Shown here one piece after another: positions 1 to 6,433 of a stretch of DNA of 64,000 bases (the stretch's first letter is position 1; each line of letters opens with the position of its first letter). Origin of the DNA: Phycicoccus sp. Soil802 (GTDB taxonomy: Bacteria > Actinomycetota > Actinomycetes > Actinomycetales > Dermatophilaceae). Made by a program: the position numbers and the translations under genes. The notes below the pieces were generated by a model. That model was not told where the DNA came from. It did no database searches and was given only the letters and a program-made list of their open reading frames with translations. Where the stretch lies: contig NZ_LMSS01000005.1 in NCBI RefSeq assembly GCF_001429605.1, forward strand, positions 1 through 64,000, given 5' to 3'.

Positions 1-68
1 TCAGCAGTTCCACTCCACCGCGGGAGGCCCTCCCTCAGCAGTTCCACTCCACCGCGGGAGGCCCTCCC
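1..68. repeat. 34 bp tandem direct repeat, two copies
   Basis: Positions 1-34 and 35-68 are identical 34 bp units beginning TCAGCAGTTCCACTCC and ending GGAGGCCCTCCC. The array starts at the window edge, so further copies may lie to the left. Each unit holds GGGAGGCCCTCCC, a near-perfect short palindrome. The rest of the stretch up to 128 shows nothing else. It lies downstream of the minus-strand gene that ends at 129, so a terminator or REP-like role is possible but unproven. Confidence 0.75.
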
Positions 69-128
69 ACGTCATCCCCTCAGATCGAGGAGTCACACTC
101 CCTCAACCAACGTGCCCGGTCAGTACAC

Positions 129-614
129 CTAGCCGTCGTCGACGGTGCGCCGGCCGGACTTGAGCTGACCGCGACGCTTCTTGGCGTCGACCCGGCGCCG
201 CTGCGAGCCCTTGGTCGGCCGGGTCGGCCGACGGGTCGGCGGGTCGGGGGCGGCCGCCTCGCGCAGCATCATCACGAGGCGCTGCCGCGCGACCACGCGG
301 TTCTGGCGCTGGGAACGGTGCTCCGACGCCACGACGAGCAGCCGGCCGCCGACCAGCTTCGGCGCCAACCTCTCCAGCAATCGCTCGCGGGTGGCGTCGG
401 GCAGGGCCGCGACCGCGCGGGACGCCGACGGGTCGAAGTCGAGCTCGACCCGGCTGTCCGTCGTGTTGACCCCCTGTCCGCCGGGCCCGGACGAGCGGGA
501 GAACCGCTCGACCAGCTCGCCGGCGTCGATGACCAGGCCGTGGCGCAGGCCGGGACCCGCCGGCACGCGCAGGGGCGCCCCGGGTTGCGGCCTGCCGCCA
601 GGAGCCGCGATCAC
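129..614 (-). CDS. arfB: ArfB/YaeJ-type peptidyl-tRNA hydrolase (ribosome rescue)
   Basis: A class-I release-factor-like protein of 161 residues that should hydrolyse peptidyl-tRNA on stalled ribosomes. The catalytic GGQ sits in SSGPGGQGVN at about residues 41-50. The C-terminus is a lysine/arginine-rich tail (about 127-161, RRPTRPTKGSQRRR then KKRRGQ), which in the family enters the empty mRNA channel. E. coli ArfB is 140 residues. There is no codon-recognition domain, so this is not RF1 or RF2. The GTG start at 612-614 was chosen because it overlaps the TGA of the upstream VOC gene as GTGA, a usual coupled junction; a longer open frame upstream is antisense to the VOC gene. Known for the family: codon-independent rescue. 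The exact start is inferred. Confidence 0.87.
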   Translation of the reverse strand: MIAAPGGRPQPGAPLRVPAGPGLRHGLVIDAGELVERFSRSSGPGGQGVNTTDSRVELDFDPSASRAVAALPDATRERLLERLAPKLVGGRLLVVASEHRSQRQNRVVARQRLVMMLREAAAPDPPTRRPTRPTKGSQRRRVDAKKRRGQLKSGRRTVDDG

Positions 615-1324
615 GGCAGGAGGCGCAGCTCGTTGCCGTCGGGGTCGGCCAGGGTCGTGCCGCCGCCCTCCCGGCCCGCCAGGTCCCAGTCGTCCACCCG
701 CGTCGCCCCCAGCGACAGGAGGCGGCCGACCTCCGACTCGTGGTCGTCCGTGGTGGCCAGCAGCAGGCGCTGGCGGTTCGTGGTGGGCTTGGGGGCCAGT
801 GGCGGACCTCCCCAGGCGACCTTCGTCCCCCCCGCGGGCGACTGGATGGCGGTCTCCTCGTCCTGGTCCCAGACCAGCGGCCAGCCGAGCACCTCGCTCC
901 AGAACACGCCCACGGCGCGCGAGCCGTCGCAGGCCAGCTCGCCGAGGAAGCCGCAGCCCGCGAGGAACGAGCTGTCCGGCGGGATGACACAGAGCTCGTT
1001 GCCCTCCGGGTCGGCCAGGACGACATGCCCCTCCTCCGGCAGCTGGCCGACGTCGAGGTGGCTGGCCCCGAGGCCGATCGCCTCCGCCACGACCCGCTCC
1101 ATGTCGCCCTCGTCGGTGCTGGTGAGGTGGAGGTGGATCCGGTTGGGGCCGGTCTTCTCGCTGGGGCTGGCCACGAACCGCAGACCCACCTGGGTCTGGT
1201 CCCCTGCCAGGAGCAGGCCGCCGGCCCGCTCCTCCACCGGTCGGTCCAGCACCGATCCCCAGAAGCGGGCCAGCTCGGCAGGACGGTGTGCGTCGAAGTC
1301 GACGGCCACCAGGGTGGAGGACAT
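611..1324 (-). CDS. VOC superfamily protein, two glyoxalase-like domains
   Basis: A 237-residue protein made of two tandem glyoxalase/bleomycin-resistance-like modules, about residues 4-115 and 122-237. Both carry the recurrent pattern: an opening strand, a helix with FWGSVLDRPVEE or FWSEVLGWPLVW, and a closing ADPEGNELCVIP or ADPDGNELRLLP strand. This matches the actinobacterial glyoxalase_6 type, in which two modules form one substrate pocket. The substrate cannot be predicted. It overlaps arfB by 4 bp (GTGA), so the two form an operon. Six bases upstream of the ATG is CACGGT (1331-1336 on the minus strand), a possible -10 that would make the mRNA leaderless. Confidence 0.85.
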   Translation of the reverse strand: MSSTLVAVDFDAHRPAELARFWGSVLDRPVEERAGGLLLAGDQTQVGLRFVASPSEKTGPNRIHLHLTSTDEGDMERVVAEAIGLGASHLDVGQLPEEGHVVLADPEGNELCVIPPDSSFLAGCGFLGELACDGSRAVGVFWSEVLGWPLVWDQDEETAIQSPAGGTKVAWGGPPLAPKPTTNRQRLLLATTDDHESEVGRLLSLGATRVDDWDLAGREGGGTTLADPDGNELRLLP

Positions 1325-1330
1325 GCCCGC

Positions 1331-1420
1331 ACCGTGTCATGGGCCCGACGAGGGGGCAACCGGATTTGGCTGGCGGCTGGGCTGCACGGGCCTGCGCGTG
1401 TCGGTGCGCGGGACTAGGGT
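1331..1420. promoter_or_regulatory. Divergent leaderless-type promoters, VOC and YjbR genes
   Basis: On the plus strand TAGGGT (1415-1420) lies 7 nt before the GTG at 1428. On the minus strand CACGGT (1331-1336) lies 6 nt before the ATG at 1324. A -10 box at that distance puts the transcription start at or next to the start codon. Both -10 calls are from pattern only. Confidence 0.5.
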
Positions 1421-1427
1421 CGCGGCC

Positions 1428-1841
1428 GTGGGAGACGTCGACGACGATCTCGACCCGGCCCTGGTGGCCCGGGTCGCCGCGATCTGCCTCGCGCTGCCCG
1501 AGACCCACGAGCAGGATGCCTGGATCGGCGTGCGGTGGCGGATCCGCCAGCGCACCTTCGCCCACCTCGCCCACGTCGACCCGCGCGGCGGCTCGGTCTT
1601 CGGGCTGGCCGCGCGACTGCGCAGTCCGGCCGACGTCATCACGTTCCGTTCCTCCGGCGCGGAGCTCGAGGCCCTGGTCCGCTCGGGGCTGCCGTTCTAC
1701 AAGCCGGACTGGAGCCCCCACGTCATCGGCATGGTGCTCGACGACGACACCGACTGGGACGAGGTCGCCGAGCTGCTGGCCGACAGCTACTGCCTGATGG
1801 CCCCGAAGAAGCTCGCCCGCCTGGTCCAGCCACCTCCCTGA
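1428..1841 (+). CDS. MmcQ/YjbR family protein
   Basis: A 137-residue protein of the MmcQ/YjbR (CyaY-like fold) family. Typical marks are ALPETHEQDAW near residue 22, an FGLAAR strand in the middle, YKPDWSPHVIGMVLD at about 88-102 and the closing helix YCLMAPKKLARLV. Family members are about 110-140 residues and have no firmly assigned biochemical role; some are called DNA-binding by fold only. The GTG at 1428 was chosen because TAGGGT ends 7 nt before it and the downstream sequence matches the family from its first helix; the frame stays open far upstream but reads antisense to the VOC gene there. It stands alone on the plus strand, 40 bp before the GH57 gene. Confidence 0.8.
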   Translation: MGDVDDDLDPALVARVAAICLALPETHEQDAWIGVRWRIRQRTFAHLAHVDPRGGSVFGLAARLRSPADVITFRSSGAELEALVRSGLPFYKPDWSPHVIGMVLDDDTDWDEVAELLADSYCLMAPKKLARLVQPPP

Positions 1842-1881
1842 CCCCTCCGATGCCAAGGGCAGTGCGGCAGACTGGTGGCTT

Positions 1882-3402
1882 GTGACTCCACCTGTGCCGG
1901 GCGCCTTCTGCCTCGTCCTGCACTCCCACCTGCCCTGGCTCCCCGGACACGGCGTGTGGCCGCTCGGCGAGGAGTGGCTCTTCCAGGCCTGGGTGGAGTC
2001 CTACCTGCCCCTGGTCGCGGAGCTGGACTCGCTGGCGGCCGAAGGCCATCGCGACGTGCTGACGCTCGGGGTCACCCCCGTGCTCGCCGCCCAGCTCGAC
2101 GACCCCCGGATGCGCCGGGACGCCGCGACGTGGGCGGGGCTGTGGGGCCTGCGGGCCCGCGAGATGGGCTTCGACCCCGACCCGCACCGCCGGTCGACCG
2201 CCGAGCGGGAGTATGCCGGTGCCACCGGTGCCGCACGCCTGCTCGGGTCGCGCTGGAGTGCCGGCGGGTCGCCGGTCCTGCGGGGGCTGCGCGACCAGGG
2301 CGTGGTCGAGCTGCTGGGCGGGCCGAGCGCCCACCCGTTCCTTCCCCTGCTGATGCCGGAGCTGGCGGCGCTCGCGCTGCAGGCGGGCATGGCCGACAGC
2401 GCGTGGCGACTCGGCGAACGGCCCCGCGGCATCTGGTCACCCGAGTGCGGGTGGCACCCGGCGCTCGCGCAGGCGTTCACCGAGGCCGGCGTCGGCCACT
2501 TCGTCGTCGACGAGCAGACGGTGCGCGACTCCGGCGGCCACCCGCATGCCGCGTGGCGGGTGGCCGGGACCGACGTGGTGGCCGTGCCCCGCAACCTCGA
2601 GGTCACCAACCTCATCTGGTCCTCGCGCAGCGGCTACCCCGCCTCACCCGCCTACCGCGACTTCCACGCCCGCGAGGAGCTCACCGGCATCCGGTTGTGG
2701 GCGATCACCGAGCCCGACGTGGACGTGGGGCGCAAACGGCCCTACGACCCCGACGAGGCTCGCGGCCAGGTGGACCACGACGTGGCGCACTTCGTCGACG
2801 CCGTCCGCGACCAGCTGCTGCACGCGCACGAGGTGCGCGGCGCGCCGGGACTGGTCGTCGCGGCCTACGACACCGAGCTCTTCGGGCACTGGTGGCACGA
2901 GGGGCCGGCGTTCCTCGGCAAGGCGATCCGTGCCCTGCGGCGCGCGGGGGTCACGGTGACCACCGTCGAGAAGGCGATCGCCCTGGGTCACGTCGCCGGC
3001 GACCTCGACCTGGCTCCGGGCTCGTGGGGCGCGGGCAAGGACTACTCGGTGTGGGACGGCCCGGCGGTGCGCCAGATCGCGCACGAGAACGAGTGGCTGC
3101 AACGGCGCTGGCTCGACGTGCTTGGCCGCGAGCGCGCCGCCGGTCGCCTCGACACCCGCCGACCCGACCTCGACCAGCTGCTGCAGACCTTGTGGCACGC
3201 GCTGTCGAGCGACTGGGCCTTCCTCGTCACGCGTGGGCAGTCGGTCGACTACGCCCGACGCCGGGCCGAGGAGCACCGCCGCGACTTCCACCTCCTCGCC
3301 CAGCTCATCGAGGACGGCCGCCGCGACCAGGCGCTCGACGAGGCCAGGCGACAGGGCTTGCAGGACAACGCATTTCCTGCGCTGGACGCCCGCCTCGGGT
3401 GA
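1882..3402 (+). CDS. GH57 family glucan branching enzyme-like protein
   Basis: A 506-residue glycoside hydrolase family 57 protein, probably a 1,4-alpha-glucan branching enzyme of the kind often found in actinobacteria. Family motifs are visible: HSHLPW at residues 14-19, WSPECGWHP near 183-191 with the nucleophile glutamate, and YDTELFGHWWHEG near 328-340 with the acid/base aspartate. The C-terminal third is the DUF1957-like helical part. The start is GTG, with GGTGG 5 nt upstream as a weak ribosome site. It is a second branching candidate beside GH13 GlgB at 20521 and could act on a different polymer, such as a methylglucose lipopolysaccharide precursor. The family is clear; the product specificity is inferred. 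Confidence 0.85.
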   Translation: MTPPVPGAFCLVLHSHLPWLPGHGVWPLGEEWLFQAWVESYLPLVAELDSLAAEGHRDVLTLGVTPVLAAQLDDPRMRRDAATWAGLWGLRAREMGFDPDPHRRSTAEREYAGATGAARLLGSRWSAGGSPVLRGLRDQGVVELLGGPSAHPFLPLLMPELAALALQAGMADSAWRLGERPRGIWSPECGWHPALAQAFTEAGVGHFVVDEQTVRDSGGHPHAAWRVAGTDVVAVPRNLEVTNLIWSSRSGYPASPAYRDFHAREELTGIRLWAITEPDVDVGRKRPYDPDEARGQVDHDVAHFVDAVRDQLLHAHEVRGAPGLVVAAYDTELFGHWWHEGPAFLGKAIRALRRAGVTVTTVEKAIALGHVAGDLDLAPGSWGAGKDYSVWDGPAVRQIAHENEWLQRRWLDVLGRERAAGRLDTRRPDLDQLLQTLWHALSSDWAFLVTRGQSVDYARRRAEEHRRDFHLLAQLIEDGRRDQALDEARRQGLQDNAFPALDARLG

Positions 3403-3410
3403 CTCCCGAG
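3394..3410. terminator. Hairpin at the end of the GH57 gene
   Basis: CTCGGG (3394-3399) and CCCGAG (3405-3410) form a 6 bp stem with a 5 nt loop over the stop codon of the GH57 gene. It sits between convergent genes. No T-run follows, as is common in actinobacteria. Confidence 0.4.
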
Positions 3411-3460
3411 CAGGGCGTCGCGCACGTGACAGGGCGCTGGCGCGGGCGTGCCTCGGCCGC

Positions 3461-4117
3461 TCACTCGCGGGTCTTGACGACCCGCCCCGGTATGCCGGCC
3501 ACGACCGACCGCGGCGGGTAGTCACCTCGGGCGACGGCCGAGGCCGCGACCACGCTCTGGTCGCCGAGGTCGGTGCCACGCGTGACGACGACCTTGGTGC
3601 CGAGCCAGACGTCGTCACCGATGCGCACCGGCGTCTTGACGATGCCCTGGTCCTTGATCGGCACCTCCAGCGAGGTCGTCACGTGGTCGAAGTCGCAGAT
3701 GTAGACGTCGTCGCCGAACAGGCACGCCTGGCCGATCGAGATGTCGATCCAGCAGTTGATGGTGTTCCGGATGCCGATGACCGACTTGGGACCGATCCGC
3801 AGCGTGCCCTCGTGGGCGCGGACGCGGGCGTGCGCACCGAAGTGGGTGTACGCGCCGACCACGAGCCGGCCGTAGCCTTCCCTGACCTCGAACCGCACGT
3901 CCGGGCCGATGAAGCAGGGCCCCTCGAAGCGCAGCGACGGGTACCGCGCACTCGCCCGCGCCATCCGCAGGTAGCTCAGCAGGTGGTGCCGGGTGAAGGC
4001 CCGGTTGGTCGTCGCCCAGACCACCCAGCGGACCCACGCGAGCGGCCGGGGCAGGCCGGAGGAACCGCGCTCGCCGTGGTCGGCCGGCGACATGTCCGCA
4101 TTGGCTGCAGAGGTCAC
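3461..4117 (-). CDS. Left-handed beta-helix (hexapeptide) acyltransferase
   Basis: A 218-residue hexapeptide-repeat acyltransferase of the LbH/maltose-acetyltransferase-like group. From about residue 60 there are repeated turns such as IGPDVRFEV, VVGAYTHFG, IGPKSVIGI and IGDDVWLG, followed by the usual acyl-CoA pocket end VVAASAVARG and the closing VVAGIPGRVVKTRE. The acceptor is unknown; relatives acetylate sugars, polysaccharides or antibiotics. The GTG at 4115-4117 is 26 bp after the methyltransferase stop; an ATG 24 nt further in is an alternative. It is the last gene of a minus-strand run with a methyltransferase and an enoyl-CoA hydratase, which may point to modification of a lipid or glycolipid. 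Confidence 0.8.
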   Translation of the reverse strand: MTSAANADMSPADHGERGSSGLPRPLAWVRWVVWATTNRAFTRHHLLSYLRMARASARYPSLRFEGPCFIGPDVRFEVREGYGRLVVGAYTHFGAHARVRAHEGTLRIGPKSVIGIRNTINCWIDISIGQACLFGDDVYICDFDHVTTSLEVPIKDQGIVKTPVRIGDDVWLGTKVVVTRGTDLGDQSVVAASAVARGDYPPRSVVAGIPGRVVKTRE

Positions 4118-4143
4118 GGGTGGCTCGTCTCGGTGGGGTTCGG

Positions 4144-5115
4144 TCAGCCGGGCTTCACGCCGGTGATGCCGACGTTGTAGAACAGCCGTGCCGGCACCGC
4201 CTTGGCCAGCACGCGGTCGACGGCCGACAGCCGCTTCCAGGAGCCGTAGGCGAACATCGCCCAGCCCCAGCCGAGCGCACCGGGCTTGACGGCCGCCTCG
4301 AACGTGCGGATCGGCCACCCCAGGAACGCCGCGGTGAGCTCCTCGGTCTGGGTGCGGACGCCGACGGCACCCGCGCGCAGCGCCATCCGGGCCAGCTCGT
4401 CCGGGTCGAAGGTGTGCAGGTCGACGACGGCCTCGAGGGCCGCGGCGCGCGACGACTCGTCGAGCTCCTCCTTGTCCTTCGCCCACCTGTCGCGCAGCGC
4501 CGGCAGCCGGGTGACGGCCGTGGTCGCCTGCCAGGTCACCCGGCCGAGCCTGCGGGCGTACCAGTCGCCCACCCTGGTGGGCTCCCCCGCGACGACGAAC
4601 CGGCCGCCGGGCTTGAGCACCCGCAGGACCTCGCGGAACGCCGCCTCGACGTCGGGGATGTGGTGGATCACGGCATGACCGACGACGACGTCGAAGGTGT
4701 TGTCGTCATAGGGAATTCGCTCGGCATCGGCGACCCTGCCCTGCACCGTGAAGCCCAGCGCCTCGGCGTTCGCCTTGGCGGCCTCGACCATCCCGGGCGA
4801 GAGGTCGGTGACGTGCACCTCGTCGAGGATCCCGGCCTGCTTGAGGTTGAGCGAGAAGAACCCGGTGCCGGCGCCCAGCTCGAGGGCCGTCCCGTACGGC
4901 AGTGGGTCGGGCGTGCCGGTGATGGCGTGGAACCGGTCGCGGGCGTAGTCGACACAGCGCTCGTCGAACGAGATCGACCACTTGTCGTCGTAGGTCTGCG
5001 CTTCCCAGTCGTGGTAGAGCACCTGGGCCAGCTTGTTGTCGGCGTAGGCGGCGGCGACCTGCTCGGCGGTGGCCGCGCGCACCGGGCCGGCCGCGCTCGT
5101 CGGCGTGGACGACAT
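4144..5115 (-). CDS. SAM-dependent methyltransferase, class I
   Basis: A 323-residue class I methyltransferase. SAM-binding motif I is ELGAGTGFF at about residues 79-87. The acidic end of strand 2 follows in VTDLSPGMVEAAKANA, then DAERIPYDDNTFDVVVGHAVIHHIPD and the motif LRVLKPGGRFVVAGEP, as in UbiE/Erg6-like enzymes (Methyltransf_11). A C-terminal extension of about 130 residues is longer than in the simplest members and may hold the acceptor. The start ATG is 3 nt after the stop of the enoyl-CoA hydratase, so the two are co-transcribed and probably coupled. The acceptor is unknown. Confidence 0.85.
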   Translation of the reverse strand: MSSTPTSAAGPVRAATAEQVAAAYADNKLAQVLYHDWEAQTYDDKWSISFDERCVDYARDRFHAITGTPDPLPYGTALELGAGTGFFSLNLKQAGILDEVHVTDLSPGMVEAAKANAEALGFTVQGRVADAERIPYDDNTFDVVVGHAVIHHIPDVEAAFREVLRVLKPGGRFVVAGEPTRVGDWYARRLGRVTWQATTAVTRLPALRDRWAKDKEELDESSRAAALEAVVDLHTFDPDELARMALRAGAVGVRTQTEELTAAFLGWPIRTFEAAVKPGALGWGWAMFAYGSWKRLSAVDRVLAKAVPARLFYNVGITGVKPG

Positions 5116-5118
5116 GGG

Positions 5119-5913
5119 TCAGGCGCCCTCGAACTTCGCCTTGCCCGGACCGTTCTCGACGAACGACCGCATGCCGATCTCGCGGTCCTTGGTGGCGAAC
5201 AGGCCGCTGAACAGCATCCGCTCGATCTCCAGCCCGGTCTCGAGGTCGGTCTCCAGGCCACGGTCGATGGCCTCCTTGGCAGCGCGGATCGCGTAGGCGG
5301 GACCGCCGACGTACGGCGCGAGTCGCGCCTTCGCGGCGGCATACACGTCCTCGGCCTCGACCACCTCGTCGACGAGCCCGATCGCGAGCGCCTCGTCCGC
5401 GGAGACGAAACGTCCGGAGAACACGATGTCCTTGGCCTTGGCCGGGCCCACCAGACGGGCCAGCCGCTGGGTGCCGCCGGCGCCGGGGATGATGCCGAGC
5501 AGGATCTCGGGCTGGCCGAGCTTGGCGTTCTTGGCCGCGACCCGGAAGTCGCAGGCCAGGGCGACCTCGCAGCCACCGCCGAGCGCGTAGCCGGTGATGG
5601 CGGCCACGGTCGGCTTGGGGATGCGGGCCAGCGTGCGGGTGAAGTCCTGGAGGGCGCCGGAGTGGTCGGCCATGTCCGTGTAGGACATCCGCTCCATCTC
5701 CTTGATGTCGGCCCCGGCGGCGAAGACCTTCTCGCCGCCGTAGAGGACGACCCCGGCGACGTCACGTCGCTGGCCGGCCTCGATCGCCGCCGCCGACAGG
5801 GCGGACTGGACCTCGGCGTTGAGGGCGTTCATCGGCGGGCGGTTGAGCCGGATCGTGGCGATCCCACCCTCGACCTCGAGCGAGACCACGTCCGTGGCGG
5901 TGCCGTCGCTCAT
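5119..5913 (-). CDS. Enoyl-CoA hydratase/isomerase family protein (crotonase)
   Basis: A 264-residue crotonase-fold enzyme expected to hydrate trans-2-enoyl-CoA or act on a related acyl-CoA. The oxyanion-hole segments AAGADIKEM (about 67-75) and GYALGGGCEVALACD (about 107-121) are present, as is QPEILLGIIPGAGGTQRL with the first catalytic glutamate. The second glutamate of the rat mitochondrial enzyme (in LAMEMVLTG) aligns here with aspartate in AKAKDIVFSG, so hydration may be altered. Its ATG overlaps the stop of the YbjN gene as ATGA, and the methyltransferase follows after 3 nt, giving a tight operon. Confidence 0.87.
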   Translation of the reverse strand: MSDGTATDVVSLEVEGGIATIRLNRPPMNALNAEVQSALSAAAIEAGQRRDVAGVVLYGGEKVFAAGADIKEMERMSYTDMADHSGALQDFTRTLARIPKPTVAAITGYALGGGCEVALACDFRVAAKNAKLGQPEILLGIIPGAGGTQRLARLVGPAKAKDIVFSGRFVSADEALAIGLVDEVVEAEDVYAAAKARLAPYVGGPAYAIRAAKEAIDRGLETDLETGLEIERMLFSGLFATKDREIGMRSFVENGPGKAKFEGA

Positions 5914-6398
5914 GCCGGGCCTCCCCCGGGCGCGGGCTGGCCCGCGCCGGGACCGGTGTCCTCGCCGCCGCCCATGATCCGCTCGTGCCACATCTGCACA
6001 CCCGCGAGGACGAGCTGGATGGAGACGTTGACCAGGGCCGGGACGTCGCTGTTCTGGTCGACGATGTGCTCGCTCGTCACGACCAGGGTGTCGTTGGCCA
6101 GCCCGGCCTTCACGACGTTCATCTGCAGGGTGATCTCGTTGCAGGTGGCCAGGCGGGTCAGCGGGTCGCTCGGGACCGCGTCGCTGATCGCCCACTGTCC
6201 GAAGACGCGCATGATCTGGAAGTCGCCCTCGGTGCAGCGCACGAACAGCTGCTGGTCCTGCACCGTGAAGGCGACGTCGCCGTCGTTGTCCACGTTGGGC
6301 GCCAGTGACTGGTCGATCAGGGCGTCCAGGACCCGTCCGCGCAGGGGGTGCTCGTTCGCGGGCGGGGGGAAGTTGGGCAGCGAAGTCGGATCCGTCAT
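5910..6398 (-). CDS. YbjN domain-containing protein
   Basis: A 162-residue soluble protein with the alpha/beta layout of the YbjN/type III chaperone-like fold: a helix (LRGRVLDALIDQSL), strands DVAFTVQDQQLFVRC and QIMRVFGQW, then a helix LTRLATCNEITLQMN and strands ending in VVTSEHIVD. The C-terminus (about 140-162) is a glycine/proline tail. The function is unknown in the family. The ATG at 6396-6398 was chosen because TACGGT (minus strand, 6406-6411) ends 7 nt before it, a leaderless arrangement; a GTG 18 nt upstream would lie outside that transcript. It is the first gene of the four-gene minus-strand operon and diverges from glgX. Confidence 0.8.
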   Translation of the reverse strand: MTDPTSLPNFPPPANEHPLRGRVLDALIDQSLAPNVDNDGDVAFTVQDQQLFVRCTEGDFQIMRVFGQWAISDAVPSDPLTRLATCNEITLQMNVVKAGLANDTLVVTSEHIVDQNSDVPALVNVSIQLVLAGVQMWHERIMGGGEDTGPGAGQPAPGGGPA

Positions 6399-6405
6399 GT
6401 GCCCA

Positions 6406-6426
6406 ACCGTAACCACTGCCTAGGCT
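6406..6426. promoter_or_regulatory. Face-to-face -10 boxes between ybjN-like gene and glgX
   Basis: The minus-strand -10 TACGGT (6406-6411) and the plus-strand -10 TAGGCT (6421-6426) are only 9 bp apart, and each is 7 nt from its start codon. Each promoter's -35 region would lie inside the other's start region, so the two cannot be bound by polymerase at once. Confidence 0.55.
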
Positions 6427-6433
6427 GAGGGCC

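Noticed and set aside
129-1856. A 575-codon minus-strand frame ending in the GGQ domain
   Set aside because: Only the last 161 codons are gene-like; the rest runs antisense or out of frame through the VOC gene, and a coupled GTG start explains the real gene.
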